From assembly GCA_001566295.1 (NCBI GenBank), contig KQ964258.1, positions 248,001-312,000 on the forward strand: a DNA stretch of 64,000 bases, read 5' to 3'. Positions 45,872 through 57,539 of the stretch are shown here, piece by piece. The position numbers were made by a program, and so were the translations under genes. A model generated the notes under the pieces. It was not told the DNA's origin, made no database searches, and saw only the letters and a list, made by a program, of their open reading frames with translations. Numbering within the stretch: the stretch's first letter is position 1; every line of letters begins with the position of its first letter. This stretch comes from Microdochium bolleyi (lineage: Eukaryota; Ascomycota; Sordariomycetes; Xylariales; Microdochiaceae).

Positions 45872-46332
45872 GATGGCATGCTGAGTGCCCTGACAGGGTT
45901 CGTGGTGGTTAGGACAGTTGTTGAAGCAGCGTCGTGTTCAGCTTGCATTGCGAAGTCTAGTCGGAGCCGAGATCGCTGCACTGTTTGACTTGAGTCTTCT
46001 GTCCAGGCGTGAAAGTGTGCCTGGCGAGGTTGATGCTTAGACAAACGGGGCAGGTTGTGATTTGACGAGCTTCCGTTTTGGTCAGTCACTCCAGCGATAG
46101 ACGTGTGCCATATGCAGTATTGTTAGGCCGAGCACGTCTGAAACGCAATACCAATCGGGATCCAGAAATCAAGAAGCCAGGCATTCACATTGCCAAAAAA
46201 TTGGGCGCGACAGAAGCCAGAATTCATAGCCGTGCGCGAGGAAGCAGAAAGGCTGCATGTATCCGTCTTTGTTTGCGGCGTGACATCAGACGGCGCCCTT
46301 TGGGCCTGACAAAGATCTACCTGAGCCGGACA
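45872..46332. other. intergenic region
   Basis: Promoter of the YTH gene and 3' flank of the GPI mannosyltransferase gene, both minus. Nothing else was seen. Confidence 0.5.
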
Positions 46333-47775
46333 CTACGCTGGTGGCATGAATGTCGCAAACAACGCGCCCTGGATCGTAGCATACAGGACCATGAACATGA
46401 CAATCCTCCCGCCAAACTGCGATGTCTTCGCATCGGAAAGCTTACTGGCCAGCCAGAGGTACCACAACGGGTAGGCGGACGAGATTCTCGAGATGATCTG
46501 GATGTGAAAGTTCGTGATCGCAAGGCCGGCGAGGAGGACCTGGGTCAGAGCAATGGAGCGAGCTAGCCAGAGCGCATGCTTGTCGACAGAACCAGCCGTC
46601 TTGCTTGTCAACCAGGACGAGTCTCGGAGAGTGTCGGAGCCTGACTTGAGCATGAGGTACAAGACAGGCGCGGCCAGGAGGAAGAGCGGGATGTTTCCCG
46701 GCACCCAGTACCGAAGAAAGCCAACGTTCCTGGATTGGACAGAAAGTCATTAGCAAAGCGGTCAAGCATATCCGCAGCATGACTGATCCAACGCACCAGT
46801 AATGTGCCTGCACAAACGTGTAAATGCTTGGCATTGTACTACTACACCAGGGACGCAAAGTCTCACCCTCAGGCCTCATGCAAAATGTTAGATATGCAGA
46901 GAGCTGAGGCGCAACGAAGCCAACCGCGATCGCCAAGCCTCCGACCACGAGGGCAAGGCGGCGCCTTATACTTGTTAGGGTCGGCCGGGAGCCTGTCATC
47001 TCGACCATCAGGGCAACGGCAAAGGGAATGCCGTTGAATAGGCCGTTGCTGCGGAAGGCACAAGAGAAGCCGAACCATAAGCCAGACGAAATCAAACTGG
47101 CATCGTGGGCGAGGCGGCGTTCCTGCGAGTCAAGCAGACCTTTGGCGAGGAAGAAATACCCCAAGAACGACAGCAGTGAGAAGGTGCTCTCGGCATAAGG
47201 TGCGGAAAGAAAGAGCCCGGCCGGCGACACTATGTGGAGGAGTGCTGCTGTGAAGGACAGGCTCTTATTCTTTGTCATCGTCAAACCCAGCTGATAAAGC
47301 ACCAACACGACGAGAAGGTGAGAGAGGTGTGAGATGACGATACCCGCCAGGGGCTCGAATGAGTCTCCGTCAGCATGGATGCCGAGAAGGTCCAGCCCTA
47401 CAGAGCAAAAAAGGTCAGCTTCATGCATTCGAGAGTTCCGATGAAGGTTTATGGCTGTCAAGATCTACCTCGAAGCAGTTGAGCCACGAGCCATGGAGGC
47501 CCGGGACCAAAGGCCCGCTCCTGCTCGAAAACGTATCCCCTGCGGGCAGATTGCACGAAATAGATCGCGTCCCAGCGCGTCAACTTGGAAGCAATGTCCC
47601 ACGGCCTCTCACTGCTGGCATTGGGGCGTTGAGCCGTGACCAATGTGGTGGACGTGTCGTAGGGTTGAGCGATGCCGCTCCAGATCGCGATGGCGAGGAG
47701 CAGAGCCTTCCAGGCAGTGAATGCGCGTAAAAGCGAGGCTTGAGGCCGAGAGGGCTCGATCAGTGATGAAGCCAT
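46333..47775 (-). CDS. GPI18: GPI mannosyltransferase 2 (PIG-V/Gpi18)
   Basis: Three exons: 47775-47469, 47397-46797 and 46729-46333 (donors GTAGAT and GTGCGT, both in phase); 434 aa. The enzyme adds the second, alpha-1,6-linked mannose to the GPI precursor in the ER lumen, using dolichol-phosphate mannose. Seen here are the family block LTRWDAIYFVQSARRGYVFE with the conserved WD near the first lumenal loop, then HLLVVLVLYQLGL, SPAGLFLSAPYAESTFSLLS (the SPAxxFLSAxYxES signature), RSNGLFNGIPFAV, and the end block YPLWYLWLASKL. About eight or more hydrophobic helices fit the multi-spanning GT-C fold. An in-frame ATG at 47949 would add 58 polar residues with no known counterpart, so 47775 is preferred. 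The gene lies divergent to a nucleotide-sugar transporter. Confidence 0.92.
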
Positions 47776-49554
47776 TACGACCTTGATGAGGCGCCTCAGC
47801 TGCGCAATGTCGAAGACTGGGGGCCCCGAGGAAGGGATTCGGGCTGGCGAAGATGCAGCGTGTGGTGAGACCCAAGAGGACGCGGTAGCGACATTTGTCG
47901 TTAGCTCAAACAATCCCAGTGCCAGGGCTGTTGTTTGGGCCCACATCATCGGCCTGTGCCACCAGAAGAACCCCTGAAACGGCAGGGCTCAGTGGGTGAC
48001 GGCGGTCGACACAACGATGGAAAGGATCTTTCTCAGTCGCAGAAGTCGTCAGAGTCACTTCTCATGCATTCTGTGAATGTCCATGGTGATGCAGCCATCA
48101 CACCATCCTCAACTGAATGTGCCGCCATGGTGGAACTGCCCCGAGTCGCGTCTATTGTTATGCGGCTCGCGTCCAACGCACTCTACACACCAAAAATCTT
48201 GAATGACGTGGGCCTGTCTCTGCACGGGTATCACGGGACGTTTTCGCCGGTGTCTTCTAGTGCTTGGCGGTCGAGTCTTGGCAGACTTCACCATGACAAT
48301 TCATTCATATCACCTGGCTTCTCGAGACAGCCCAGCACACGAGCCGGGCAGTTGGCGTTGTGGTTTAGGCAGATTGTTATGGTGCCCCTGCGAGAGGCGG
48401 TGATCACCTGGGCCTCCTAAGCGACGTCTGCGCGGTGAGGGGCTCGATTCGAGACAGCGGCAAGATCATGTGTACCGCCTTCCGCTGCTAGCTAAACTGT
48501 CACCTGGCTTTTTTGTGTGCAGAGCGTATGTGAGAGGCAAGACATGCTTTCGATTTGGAAATCTCCGTGGCCCAAGGCGAGCGGGGCCTGCGCGGAGCGG
48601 GAACGCTAGGGCAGAGTCTCCTCTGCCAGGGCTTTGACCGCGGGGTAGCAGAGGTTCTTGATGGCTGGCTTGGACATGGTCATGAGACCTGCTGGTGTGG
48701 CACTCTTGTGTAGATGGTGGCTTCGACTCGGCGGCGATCCGCTATTCTCTCCAGACGCAACGTGGACAGGCGGTGAGGCTAGAAGTCTCGTCGGGCGGAT
48801 TGCGTGGTGTTTCGGTCCTCGTAGCAGCGAGTGCGCGTCGAAGCTGACGTCGCTACTGCGTACGTTGCCGGAGAGTCTCAGGCGCCGGGGGTTGAGGTCA
48901 GTGCCGATTCCCGCCGGATCGAGCTGAGAGTGGCAGCAGTGCGCGATCGCCTGATGGACTGGACTTGCTTCCAAGGATGTCGAGGCAGGGGCCGGAGCAA
49001 GGTGGCCGTCATCGTGGAGATGCCATGCGCTGGCGGTCCCTCGATTCGTGCTGGAGCTCTGAGCTCTGAGCCACCCCCGCCGCCGACCCCACTGCGCTGT
49101 CCACATGTCTTGGCCGCCCTCGGCCGGCCGCCGCTAGCCCTACAATAGTCGCACAGCGCCCGGCTCTCTCAGCCGCGCCCTGACGACATCACTTTTTACT
49201 TTTGTCTTGCAAGCGGCCAGGCCCATGCCCAGCCCAGCCCAGCGCCAGCATTCTTAACGCCAGATGCTGCTGCTCCGCGACCGCCCATCGCAGTCCACGG
49301 CGACCTCACTCTCCTTTTAGATGCCCATTACGATTGTCCACGCTTCAGGACCAGCCCTTCCCTACGCCGTGCGCCCCTCACCACCCAAACAGGTTCTCGC
49401 CTTGCCCACAGTCGACCTTGCCGACCACGGCACACTCCTTACATGCGTATACGCTGATAGAGTCGCCTAGATCGGCTGCATGATTCCGTGCGGGTCCAGA
49501 CTGCCACGGATTCAAGGTTGGAAGGTCACAGACGTCAAATCGTGAAACTGCAAC
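47776..49554. other. divergent promoter region
   Basis: 1.8 kb between GPI18 (minus) and the UDP-sugar transporter (plus). C/T-rich from about 49200, typical of a fungal leader. No further gene is supported. Confidence 0.5.
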
Positions 49555-51176
49555 ATGGCCTTGGCCTACGACGACAAGCCCAAGCCCTTGGGCGGGCCGA
49601 CTCTCATGGGTGTCCCCGTCAAGCATGTCTCATTGGCAACCGTAAGTCGTCTCGGCCGCTTCCTATCCGACAGCAGTGCTCCCAGACACGGCTTACTGAC
49701 TCAATTGGTCCTTGGACAGCTCACTTTCCAAAACTCGATCCTCATCCTCCTCGTCCACTACTCGCGGATCATGACGCCCTCTGGCGACCACAGATACTTC
49801 ACTTCCACCGCCATATTCCTCACCGAGGTCATCAAGCTCGCCATTTCCCTTACAGCTGCCATCTACGAAGTGTCACGCAGTCTCGCGCCCTCGACACCTG
49901 CGACGGTGCTGTTCGAGCAGTTGTACAATGCTGTTTTCTCCGGCGATGGCTGGAAGCTGGCCATCCCTGCGACCTTGTACACGATCCAGAACACGCTGAA
50001 CTATGTTGCGCTTGGAAATCTTGACCCAGTCCACTTTCAGATTCTGTACCAGGTCAAGGTGAGCTACATTACCATTGAAAGTTTCGTCTTTCAGAGACGT
50101 GCAGGCTAACACGTCCCTTCTACAGATCCTCACCACCGCGATCTTCACGGTGACAATGCTCGGCCGGTCCTTGACAGTGAACCGCTGGATAGCCCTGGTC
50201 GTTCTGACTGTTGGCGTCGCAATTGTCTCGATTCCTTCCTCCACCCCGGAAGTCGGCATGTTTACCCTTCACGACATGACCGACCACTTCTTCCCACGAT
50301 CGATGCACGAACTTGGACAGATTGCCAACGGCATGGGCGAGGTCGCCAACCACTTGACGCGGCGTAGCCTGAACGGTCTCTCCGAGGTCGGCATGGCGTT
50401 GACAAAGCGATCGGCGACGTACGAGGGCATCGACGAAGACGTTACACAGATCGGCATGAATTACTCGATTGGCGTGGCCGCGGTGCTGGTCGCCGCTGTC
50501 ATTTCGAGTTTGACTGGGGTGTACCTTGAGAAGGTTCTCAAGGATCCGGCCACAACGGCCTCGGTGTGGACGCGCAACATCCAGCTGTCCTTCTACTCAT
50601 TGTTCCCGGCTGTCATCTTCGGCATTGTGTATAAGGACGGTGAAGAGATTGCCCAGCACGGGTTCTTCGACGGCTACAACTGGGTTGTCTGGGCTCTAAT
50701 TGTCTTGCAGGCAGTTGGAGGAGTCCTAGCATCGTTGTGCATCAACTACGCGGACAACATTGCCAGGAACTACGCAACAAGCATCAGCTTGATCCTCAGC
50801 TTCACTTTCAGCGTGTGGTTCTTTGACTTCAAAGTCTCTATTATGGTAAGTATCCGGCCCCGTCACTCATAAAGGAGACCCTGCTGACAATACTGCACTT
50901 GTTCAGTTCCTCGCTGGTGCTGCGCTCGTCCTTGCTTCTACGTTCATGTACACAGGTGGAAGCAGACGCAGCCGCCCACCACCGATCCGCATCGCGAGCT
51001 ACCAGAAAACCACGATTGACCCCGCTATGACTCCGGAGCGCACAAACGATAAGCTCGCAGTGCCTACGCCGCAGGACGTCATGAAGTCGATGGGAATGTC
51101 CACCTCGCGGCCATCATCACCGCTACGGCATCACTCGAGGACACCGATGCAGAGAGATAAGAACTACGACGAATGA
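49555..51176 (+). CDS. nucleotide-sugar transporter, UDP-galactose type (SLC35A family)
   Basis: Four exons, all phase 0: 49555-49641, 49720-50058, 50126-50845 and 50907-51176; 471 aa. It exchanges a UDP-sugar for UMP across the Golgi membrane. Recognised from LTFQNSILILLVHYSRIM near the start, PATLYTIQNTLNYVALGNLD and FQILYQVKILTTAIFTVTML (the central family signature spanning the exon 2/3 join), SLTGVYLEKVLKD, and NYADNIARNYATSISLILS near the end. About ten membrane helices are expected. An insert of about 90 residues (PEVGMFTLHDMTDHF onward) between helices 5 and 6 lengthens the cytosolic side compared with animal members. The C-terminal 70 residues are polar and Ser/Pro-rich. UDP-galactose is the best guess for the substrate; UDP-GlcNAc is possible. 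Confidence 0.88.
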
Positions 51177-51806
51177 GGCAACGAACAAAGCATGGGAGTG
51201 TTCCTGGGGCCGATTTCAGATCGAATTCCAACCCCAACGGACACACTACCTTCGCACACAATTGATCTCGTGTGCTTGCAGTGGTTGTTGTGGCTGACGA
51301 AAAAGCTCGAGGATAGATGAGCATCACCGGAAGGGCCTTCAACGTGTAAATAGTTTTGTTCTGCTTGGAAATGATACCACATACTATATTTCTCAATGCG
51401 GCTGTGGATACATTATGACTGTTGGCAGGAGGCTTGAGTTGCCGGCTAATTATCACCTTCAACGTTCTTCAAGGTATTTCTGACTTCCCGAAGATGCGCC
51501 TTAAGGGGCCCCCAGCTCCATTGGGGGTACGCGACAGGCTCAGGCTGAGTCGAAACATGGGTGCGGGCGTGTGTGCCGCTGAGTCGTGGAAGTCGCTCCT
51601 TCCAAACACGCTGTCGGCCACGTCAGGCAGCTAACACAAACGGAGCGCGCACCGGCTGAAGGGAAGTGGTGTCTCACTAGATCAAACTCCAGCACGGGAG
51701 CATCAAATGAAGGATCCAAGGCATTCTTGCGTTCGTAACAGCAAGTCGCCTTCGGCCAAGATCGCAGCCATAGCCACAAAACAACACTTGAGTTTCCAAC
51801 GCCGAT

Positions 51807-51898
51807 ACCTAGTACACGAAACGTTCGGTACCTAGTACACGAAACGTTCGGTACCTAGTACACGAAACGTTCGGTACCTAGTACACGAAACGTTCGGT
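51807..51898. repeat. four tandem copies of a 23-bp unit before MER3
   Basis: Four apparently identical units beginning ACCTAGTACACG and ending AACGTTCGGT lie head to tail, 52 bases before the MER3 start codon. Each unit holds the self-complementary AACGTT, and each junction makes GTACCTAGTAC. The array must lie in the core promoter or 5' UTR, so it could be a multi-copy regulatory site. Confidence 0.92.
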
Positions 51899-51900
51899 AC

Positions 51901-51942
51901 ATGGGCACGACCACACAGCGTCTACCGTGCCTCACAGCCTGA
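51901..51942 (+). promoter_or_regulatory. upstream ORF (13 codons) before MER3
   Basis: An ATG directly after the repeat array opens a 13-codon frame (MGTTTQRLPCLTA) that stops 7 nt before the MER3 ATG, in another frame. If the transcript starts upstream of 51901, reinitiation would be needed for MER3 translation. The transcription start is not known. Confidence 0.5.
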
Positions 51943-51949
51943 GCTCAAG

Positions 51950-54900
51950 ATGCCGGACGACTACCATTACAACCCAGCGGGTGATGCACCCGACGACATG
52001 TCCTGGATCAGTTCGTCCTCGAACAGGGATCGGAGTACGAGAGCCCTGGCACAGGCCGAAGCACCTTTTTATCTCAGGCAGCAAACGTCAAACAAGTACC
52101 CACCGATAGCAACGCCCTCAAGCTACAATACAACTCAGAACCCGCTTGCCTACAGCCGCGCTGGGCTTGAAGCTCGCGGGCTGGATGATTTCGGTACGAC
52201 CTCCATCTTGTTGCCTACGGGTCGATACGATTGTTGTTCGAGAACTAATACCACTAGACCGTCGGCTTCTGGGTCTCCCACAGCAGGGCTTCGCGCCGTC
52301 AATGAGCACCGAAGTGCCCACTCCAAGAATGTCTTTGCCCTCGAGCCACGTCGCACAGAGACGAATCCTTGGGGACGCGAGCCACCATTTTCGGCCGGTT
52401 TTCATGCATAATCCTACTCAGCATTCACCATTCTTGAGCCAACAACCCGGTCCTGCTCCAGTAACTTCGACTCATGCACCTGACAGTCAAATTGTCGTCC
52501 GACGCCAACCACCTTTATCGTATCCGTTCGCAATACCTGAAAGTCGACCAGTAACCCCACCACGCCGCCTTCGTGAGTTGTCGTTGTGAACAGGCTTTCA
52601 ATTCACGGTCGTCTGACAACCACTGTACAACAGAATCCACTCCAGACCCGCAAACATTCGAGAATGTCTCGTCACCGGTAGGCTTTGGAGCAGAGTCCAG
52701 CCCAGTTACGAGGTCATCGGCGGTCAAAGATCGCCCAAACTACCACAGACGGCAAAATGGCCAAACATCACAATTACCTGTTGCTCTGGGTACGGGCAAT
52801 CTCGACACCGTCCCTCCCGTCGTCAACAATATTCGTCTCATCTCTCCTCGTCAGGCACTACCGAGCAATTTCCATCCAGTCTTCCCACACGAGCTATTCA
52901 ACTACATCCAGTCTAAGTGTTTTCCTCTGGTCTATGGCTCGAGCGACAATGTCGTCATTTCTGCTCCAACGGGTTCGGGCAAGACCGTGATCCTTGAGAT
53001 GGCCATCTGCAAGCTTCTCGGCTCTCCCGGTGGCGAAAACTTCAAGATTGTCTACCAAGCTCCAACCAAGTCACTTTGCTCTGAACGGGCTAGAGACTGG
53101 GAGCAGAAGTTTAGACACATGAACATCTCATGCATTGAGCTCACAGGAGATACATCCCAAGCTCAAGCCCGCCGAGTCGGAAGTGCCTCGATCATCGTCA
53201 CGACACCTGAGAAATGGGACTCAATCACCCGAAAATGGTCCGACCATCGCAAGTTGCTGGAGATGGTTCGGTTAGTCCTCATCGATGAGGTGCACATCCT
53301 CAAGGATATCAGAGGAGCCACCCTGGAGGCCGTGGTGTCTCGCATGAAAACTATCAGCGCACATGTGCGCTTTGTCGCCCTGAGCGCGACGGTCCCCAAC
53401 ATCAAAGACATTGCAACCTGGTTAGGGCTGAATCATGGCAACCAGGTATCACCTGCGCATTTCGAGGCATTCGGAGAAGAGCTGCGCCCAGTGCAGCTCA
53501 AGAAGTACGTATATGGCTTCCCACCCAAGTCGAACGCGTTTGTGTTTGAGAAAACGCTGGATGACAAGCTTCAGGTGCTGCTCAGCAAGCACTCCGAGAA
53601 GAAGCCGATCATGGTGTTTTGCTTCACACGAAAATCATGCGAGGCCACCGCCCGCAAGCTTGCAGAGTGGTGGTCTGCCTGCAGCAATGAGGACAGGGCA
53701 TGGGCTGCACCGCTACGCCAAATCAAAGTGCTGCACAGAGACTTGCAAGAGATTGCGCCTTACGGCGTGGCGTACCACCATGCTGGGCTGGACTCCCAAG
53801 ACAGGACGACCGTTGAGCAAGGATTTCTCAACGGCGACTTACTTGTCATCTGCTGCACGTCAACATTGGCTGTTGGCGTCAACTTGCCCTGTCATACCGT
53901 CGTGCTCAAAGGCACGGTTGGGTACTCGAACAATCAGATGCAAGAATACTCTGACCTCGAAGTCATGCAAATGCTGGGTCGAGCTGGGCGACCTCAATTC
54001 GACAAAGGTGCGGTCGGCATCATCATGACGACGCATGAAAACGTGCAGCGATACTCGGCGATGGTATCAGGAGAGCAGATGCTTGAAAGCACCTTGCATC
54101 TCAATCTCCTGGAACATCTCAACTCTGAAGTTGGCCTGGGAACGATCAAGGATATCCCAGCGGCACGCAAATGGGTCAGTGGCACATTCCTCAGCGTTCG
54201 CATGCGGCAGGCGCCGAATCACTACAACGAAGGTGGAATCCGCAGCCCAGCAGACGCAGATGCCCGCATGCAGGAATGGTGCGAGCGGGATATCAGCCTG
54301 CTCCAAGAACATGGCCTCATCAGCGAGAGCAGCCCTTTCAGCTGTACAGAATACGGTAACGCGATGGCCCGGTATATGGTCCAGTTCGAAACGATGAAGC
54401 ACTTGCTGGCAATCCGTCGCAGCGCCAGCTTGGAGGACATGGTTGGTCCAGCATGGCTCTAATACGGAGTTCGAAGCTGACACTTTTGATCACAGCTCAA
54501 TGATCTCTGCCAGGGACAAGAGTTTAAAGAGTTCCGCCCTAAACCGAGCGAGCGCACCTTCCTTCGCAGCATCAACGGGGAGAAGTTCGTCCGCTTTCCC
54601 ATTGCCGGCAACGTCACCGAGACTTGGCACAAAGTATCCCTCATCGTCCAGGTGTATCTCGGCGGATGTGAATGGCCGAACGAGAAGGACCTGGGGGCCC
54701 TGAAAAGACAACTGGCCACAGAAAAGCATATCATTTTTGATCGCCTCAACCGACTTGTCCGCTGTCTCATTGATTGCAAAGCATATGACGGTGACGGTGC
54801 AGGGACACGCAACGCACTCGAGCTGGCCCGATGTTTGAGTGCGAACGCCTGGGATGGGCTGCCTTGTCAACTCGCCCAAATCCCCGGCTTCGGACCCGTT

Positions 54901-56760
54901 GCTGTGAGAAAGTGGAACGCACGAGGTATCAACACGGTGAAACGGATTGCAGCAATGGATTTCCAAGAAATTGAACGCATTGCGAGCCGCAACCCCCCCT
55001 TCGGCCGCAACCTGTCCAAGACCCTGGCAGACTTTCCACAGCTACAGCTCGATACAACTCTGCATGAACCCCGGGCGAAAAGCAGCCCCCAAGACGAAGT
55101 CATCGTTAGTGTGCATGCACAACTGCGTCACTCAACCCCAAACAGGTCACCCAGTTGGAACAAGAAGATCCCTGCTGTAACGTTCATCGTTGTGACTTCC
55201 GAAGGTGTCCTCAGCTATGTCTGGCGTGGCAACATCAAGCAGGTTGACTCCGAGAACGGCCTCTCTCTCAAGTTCTCAGTATCCCTCAGCCGCCCAGCAC
55301 AGACCATTATGTGCTCTTTCAGTTGTGAAGAGATTGTCGGCACAGAAGTAGTCTCTGAGCTAAGATCAGAATTGCCCGCGGAGATATTTACCTTGCGCGC
55401 GCCAACTCTTTCGGAACAACGCGTCGTGGACAACAATAACCCCCGGAAGAGCGCCAAAGAGATAGAGTATGACGATGTCTCTGACGAAGATCTACTCGAC
55501 GCCCTGGATCCATCGCCTGCTCTTGATGAGCTTCAACAAGATACAGGCGACGACCGCCCTGAACACTGGAGCCAGTCAGATTTCCCGCTCATTGACGACG
55601 TCCTGCGCGAAGCGGAAACACCCCAGACCTACGAACCAGCGAGAATGGACAATGGTCGGTGGATGTGCAACCACGTCTGCCGAAATAAGGGCCTCACGAA
55701 AGCGGGCAAGCCATGCAGTCACAAGTGCTGCGCAGAAGGTCTGGACAGGCCTCGAGCCCCACAAGTATTAAAGAAAGCCAAACCTGCTGCCGGGAAGGAT
55801 GCATCTGGCTATGGTCAAAAATTAGCCCATGTCGGAGAGAAGGACAGCCGGCAGCAGAGCCGGGACGACACGATATTTTCCCTCAAAGGCAGCCGCAAGC
55901 GTCTGAGAGACGATCCTTGGGCCTGGCCTGGCCAAAAAGAACCGGCCTATGAAAATCCACGTACGAAACGTGCCTCCGATGTTGACTGCATCGACCTCTC
56001 AGCATTGTCAGAAGATGATCTTATCGGTGGAACGAAGAGTAATTCGAAGAGGACTTTGTCCTCGGCCGAGAAAGGGAAACAGAAGATCACTAACTTGCAT
56101 CGAAGAATTTCTGGAACGACCAGAAAAACACCTCGACTAACCAAAAGCTACCATTCACACGCGGATTCCGCGCGAACTCATACATCTGCAGCCACTGACC
56201 GTCCGAGTGAACCAGCGAGCATCGCGAGAAGGGCTCCAAAGCTGTCACACCAGAATGACACCGTGTTCGATGAGTTCGCTAGTGGCAGCGACGATGACGA
56301 TCTCCCAGCGATTGAGGAGATCATGAGAGGCTTGCACGAAGGCAAGGCGGAGAGCACAGCAACCCATGGTTCACTAGATGATGCCGCGAATGGGTTCAAT
56401 GCCGCGCAAGCATCCGCAAAGCACGAGATGAGCACATCTCCTCACTCAATCGAGCAGTTGTGTGAGTTCCCAACTGGCCCTGTTTCGGCGTTACCACCAG
56501 CGCAACATGTGCTCTACGATGGTGACCTCAAAAGACCTATTCACGAGGATAGACGCAACATGGACCTATTGGAGAACAACAAACAAGACGACTCACAGCA
56601 CAACGAACCTTTGTTTTTTGGAGATCCATTCCAGGTTAGTATCGATCCCGACTCGGTGAGCAGCAAGGCCTCCGCGCCTCTTAACGAGCCGGCCTGGGTG
56701 GCCACGATGGATCCAGACCTGATCGACTCGCTTCGTGATGTGGTGAACTTTCTCGAATGA
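51950..56760 (+). CDS. MER3: meiotic DNA helicase MER3/HFM1
   Basis: Four exons: 51950-52193, 52258-52572, 52634-54441 and 54496-56760; 1543 aa. A Ski2-like superfamily 2 helicase that unwinds recombination intermediates and promotes interference-dependent crossovers in meiosis. Motif I APTGSGKT (about 297-304), DEVH box (404-407), SATVPN (motif III) and QMLGRAGRPQFD (motif VI, about 635) are intact. A winged-helix/Sec63 part follows (RSINGEKFVRFPIAGNV, QIPGFGPVAVRKWNARGI). A Cys/His cluster at about 1180-1201 (CNHVCRNKGL...CSHKCC) is the zinc-binding motif typical of HFM1. The last 350 residues are disordered and poorly alignable. The first two exons encode a disordered 186-aa leader. The donor of the last intron is the unusual GTTGGT (intron 54 nt), but the join LEDM-LNDLCQGQEFKEFRPK fits the family well. 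Confidence 0.95.
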
Positions 56761-57539
56761 GGCAAGACCTTGCAAAAAGACGATGAGATTAAAGACTGGG
56801 TTGCAGTGATGTTGAGATGCCAGCCATGCCCAATCGGCCAAAAACACAATTGCTTGAACTATTTGTAGATCTAATGCACCAGTAGCTATAACCAGAACTT
56901 TGGTCAGAGCATGGCCGACTTGGGTGTTCTTTCTCCTTATTATGGATGTGGTTGTGGCAGAGAGCGCCCAGCACAACTTCGAATGGTCCCTTATATGCCT
57001 TGCTATTATGGAACGTCTGAGACTTACTTGCTTGTACGGCCAGTCGTTCCTTGTGATTGCGGATCGTCAGAGAGTAGATCACGCTCCGGAGCACACCAGA
57101 CTTCGAGGCGTCAACCTCCACTCCTTCGGAGCGTCTGGACCTAGCGACAGACACCAACCGAAAGCGGCGGCACAGACAGCACTTTTTCACATAACCCTCT
57201 GTATGGAGAGACTACTCTGTGAGTATGCCAAGCTTTTAAGCTTTCTCGCTCCGAGCTTTTGGATACACGCATCCCGAAAGCGAGCCCTGTTCAACTTATG
57301 GGCTTGCCCTGTGACTACTTAGGCGCGGAAATTATGGACTGTCTTCGAAAGATGGACCGAACGATGTGGGATGATACTAAGAATAGGTCTTGTCTTTCCA
57401 CCGCGGTCGTGCCCCTTCACATTGTCTGCAGAACGGAGACGAAGATAAAGACGAAGATAAAGACGAAGATAAAGACGAAGATAAAGACGAAGGAGATATA
57501 GATGTAGGCTATATAATGTGATTCGGGATCCGCTGGAAC
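56761..57539. other. intergenic, convergent 3' ends
   Basis: Lies between the MER3 and TPR-SET 3' ends. Contains the 12-bp minisatellite at 57438-57492. No gene is supported. Confidence 0.55.
57438..57492. repeat. 12-bp minisatellite, 4.6 copies
   Basis: Unit GACGAAGATAAA repeated four times perfectly, plus a partial GACGAAG. It lies between two convergent genes, so it may be in both 3' UTRs. Confidence 0.9.

Larger units (their letters stand above)
51177..51949. other. intergenic, promoter of MER3
   Basis: Holds the 3' flank of the transporter gene and the promoter of the helicase gene. The four-copy 23-bp tandem repeat and the uORF listed separately occupy the last 145 bases. Confidence 0.6.
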
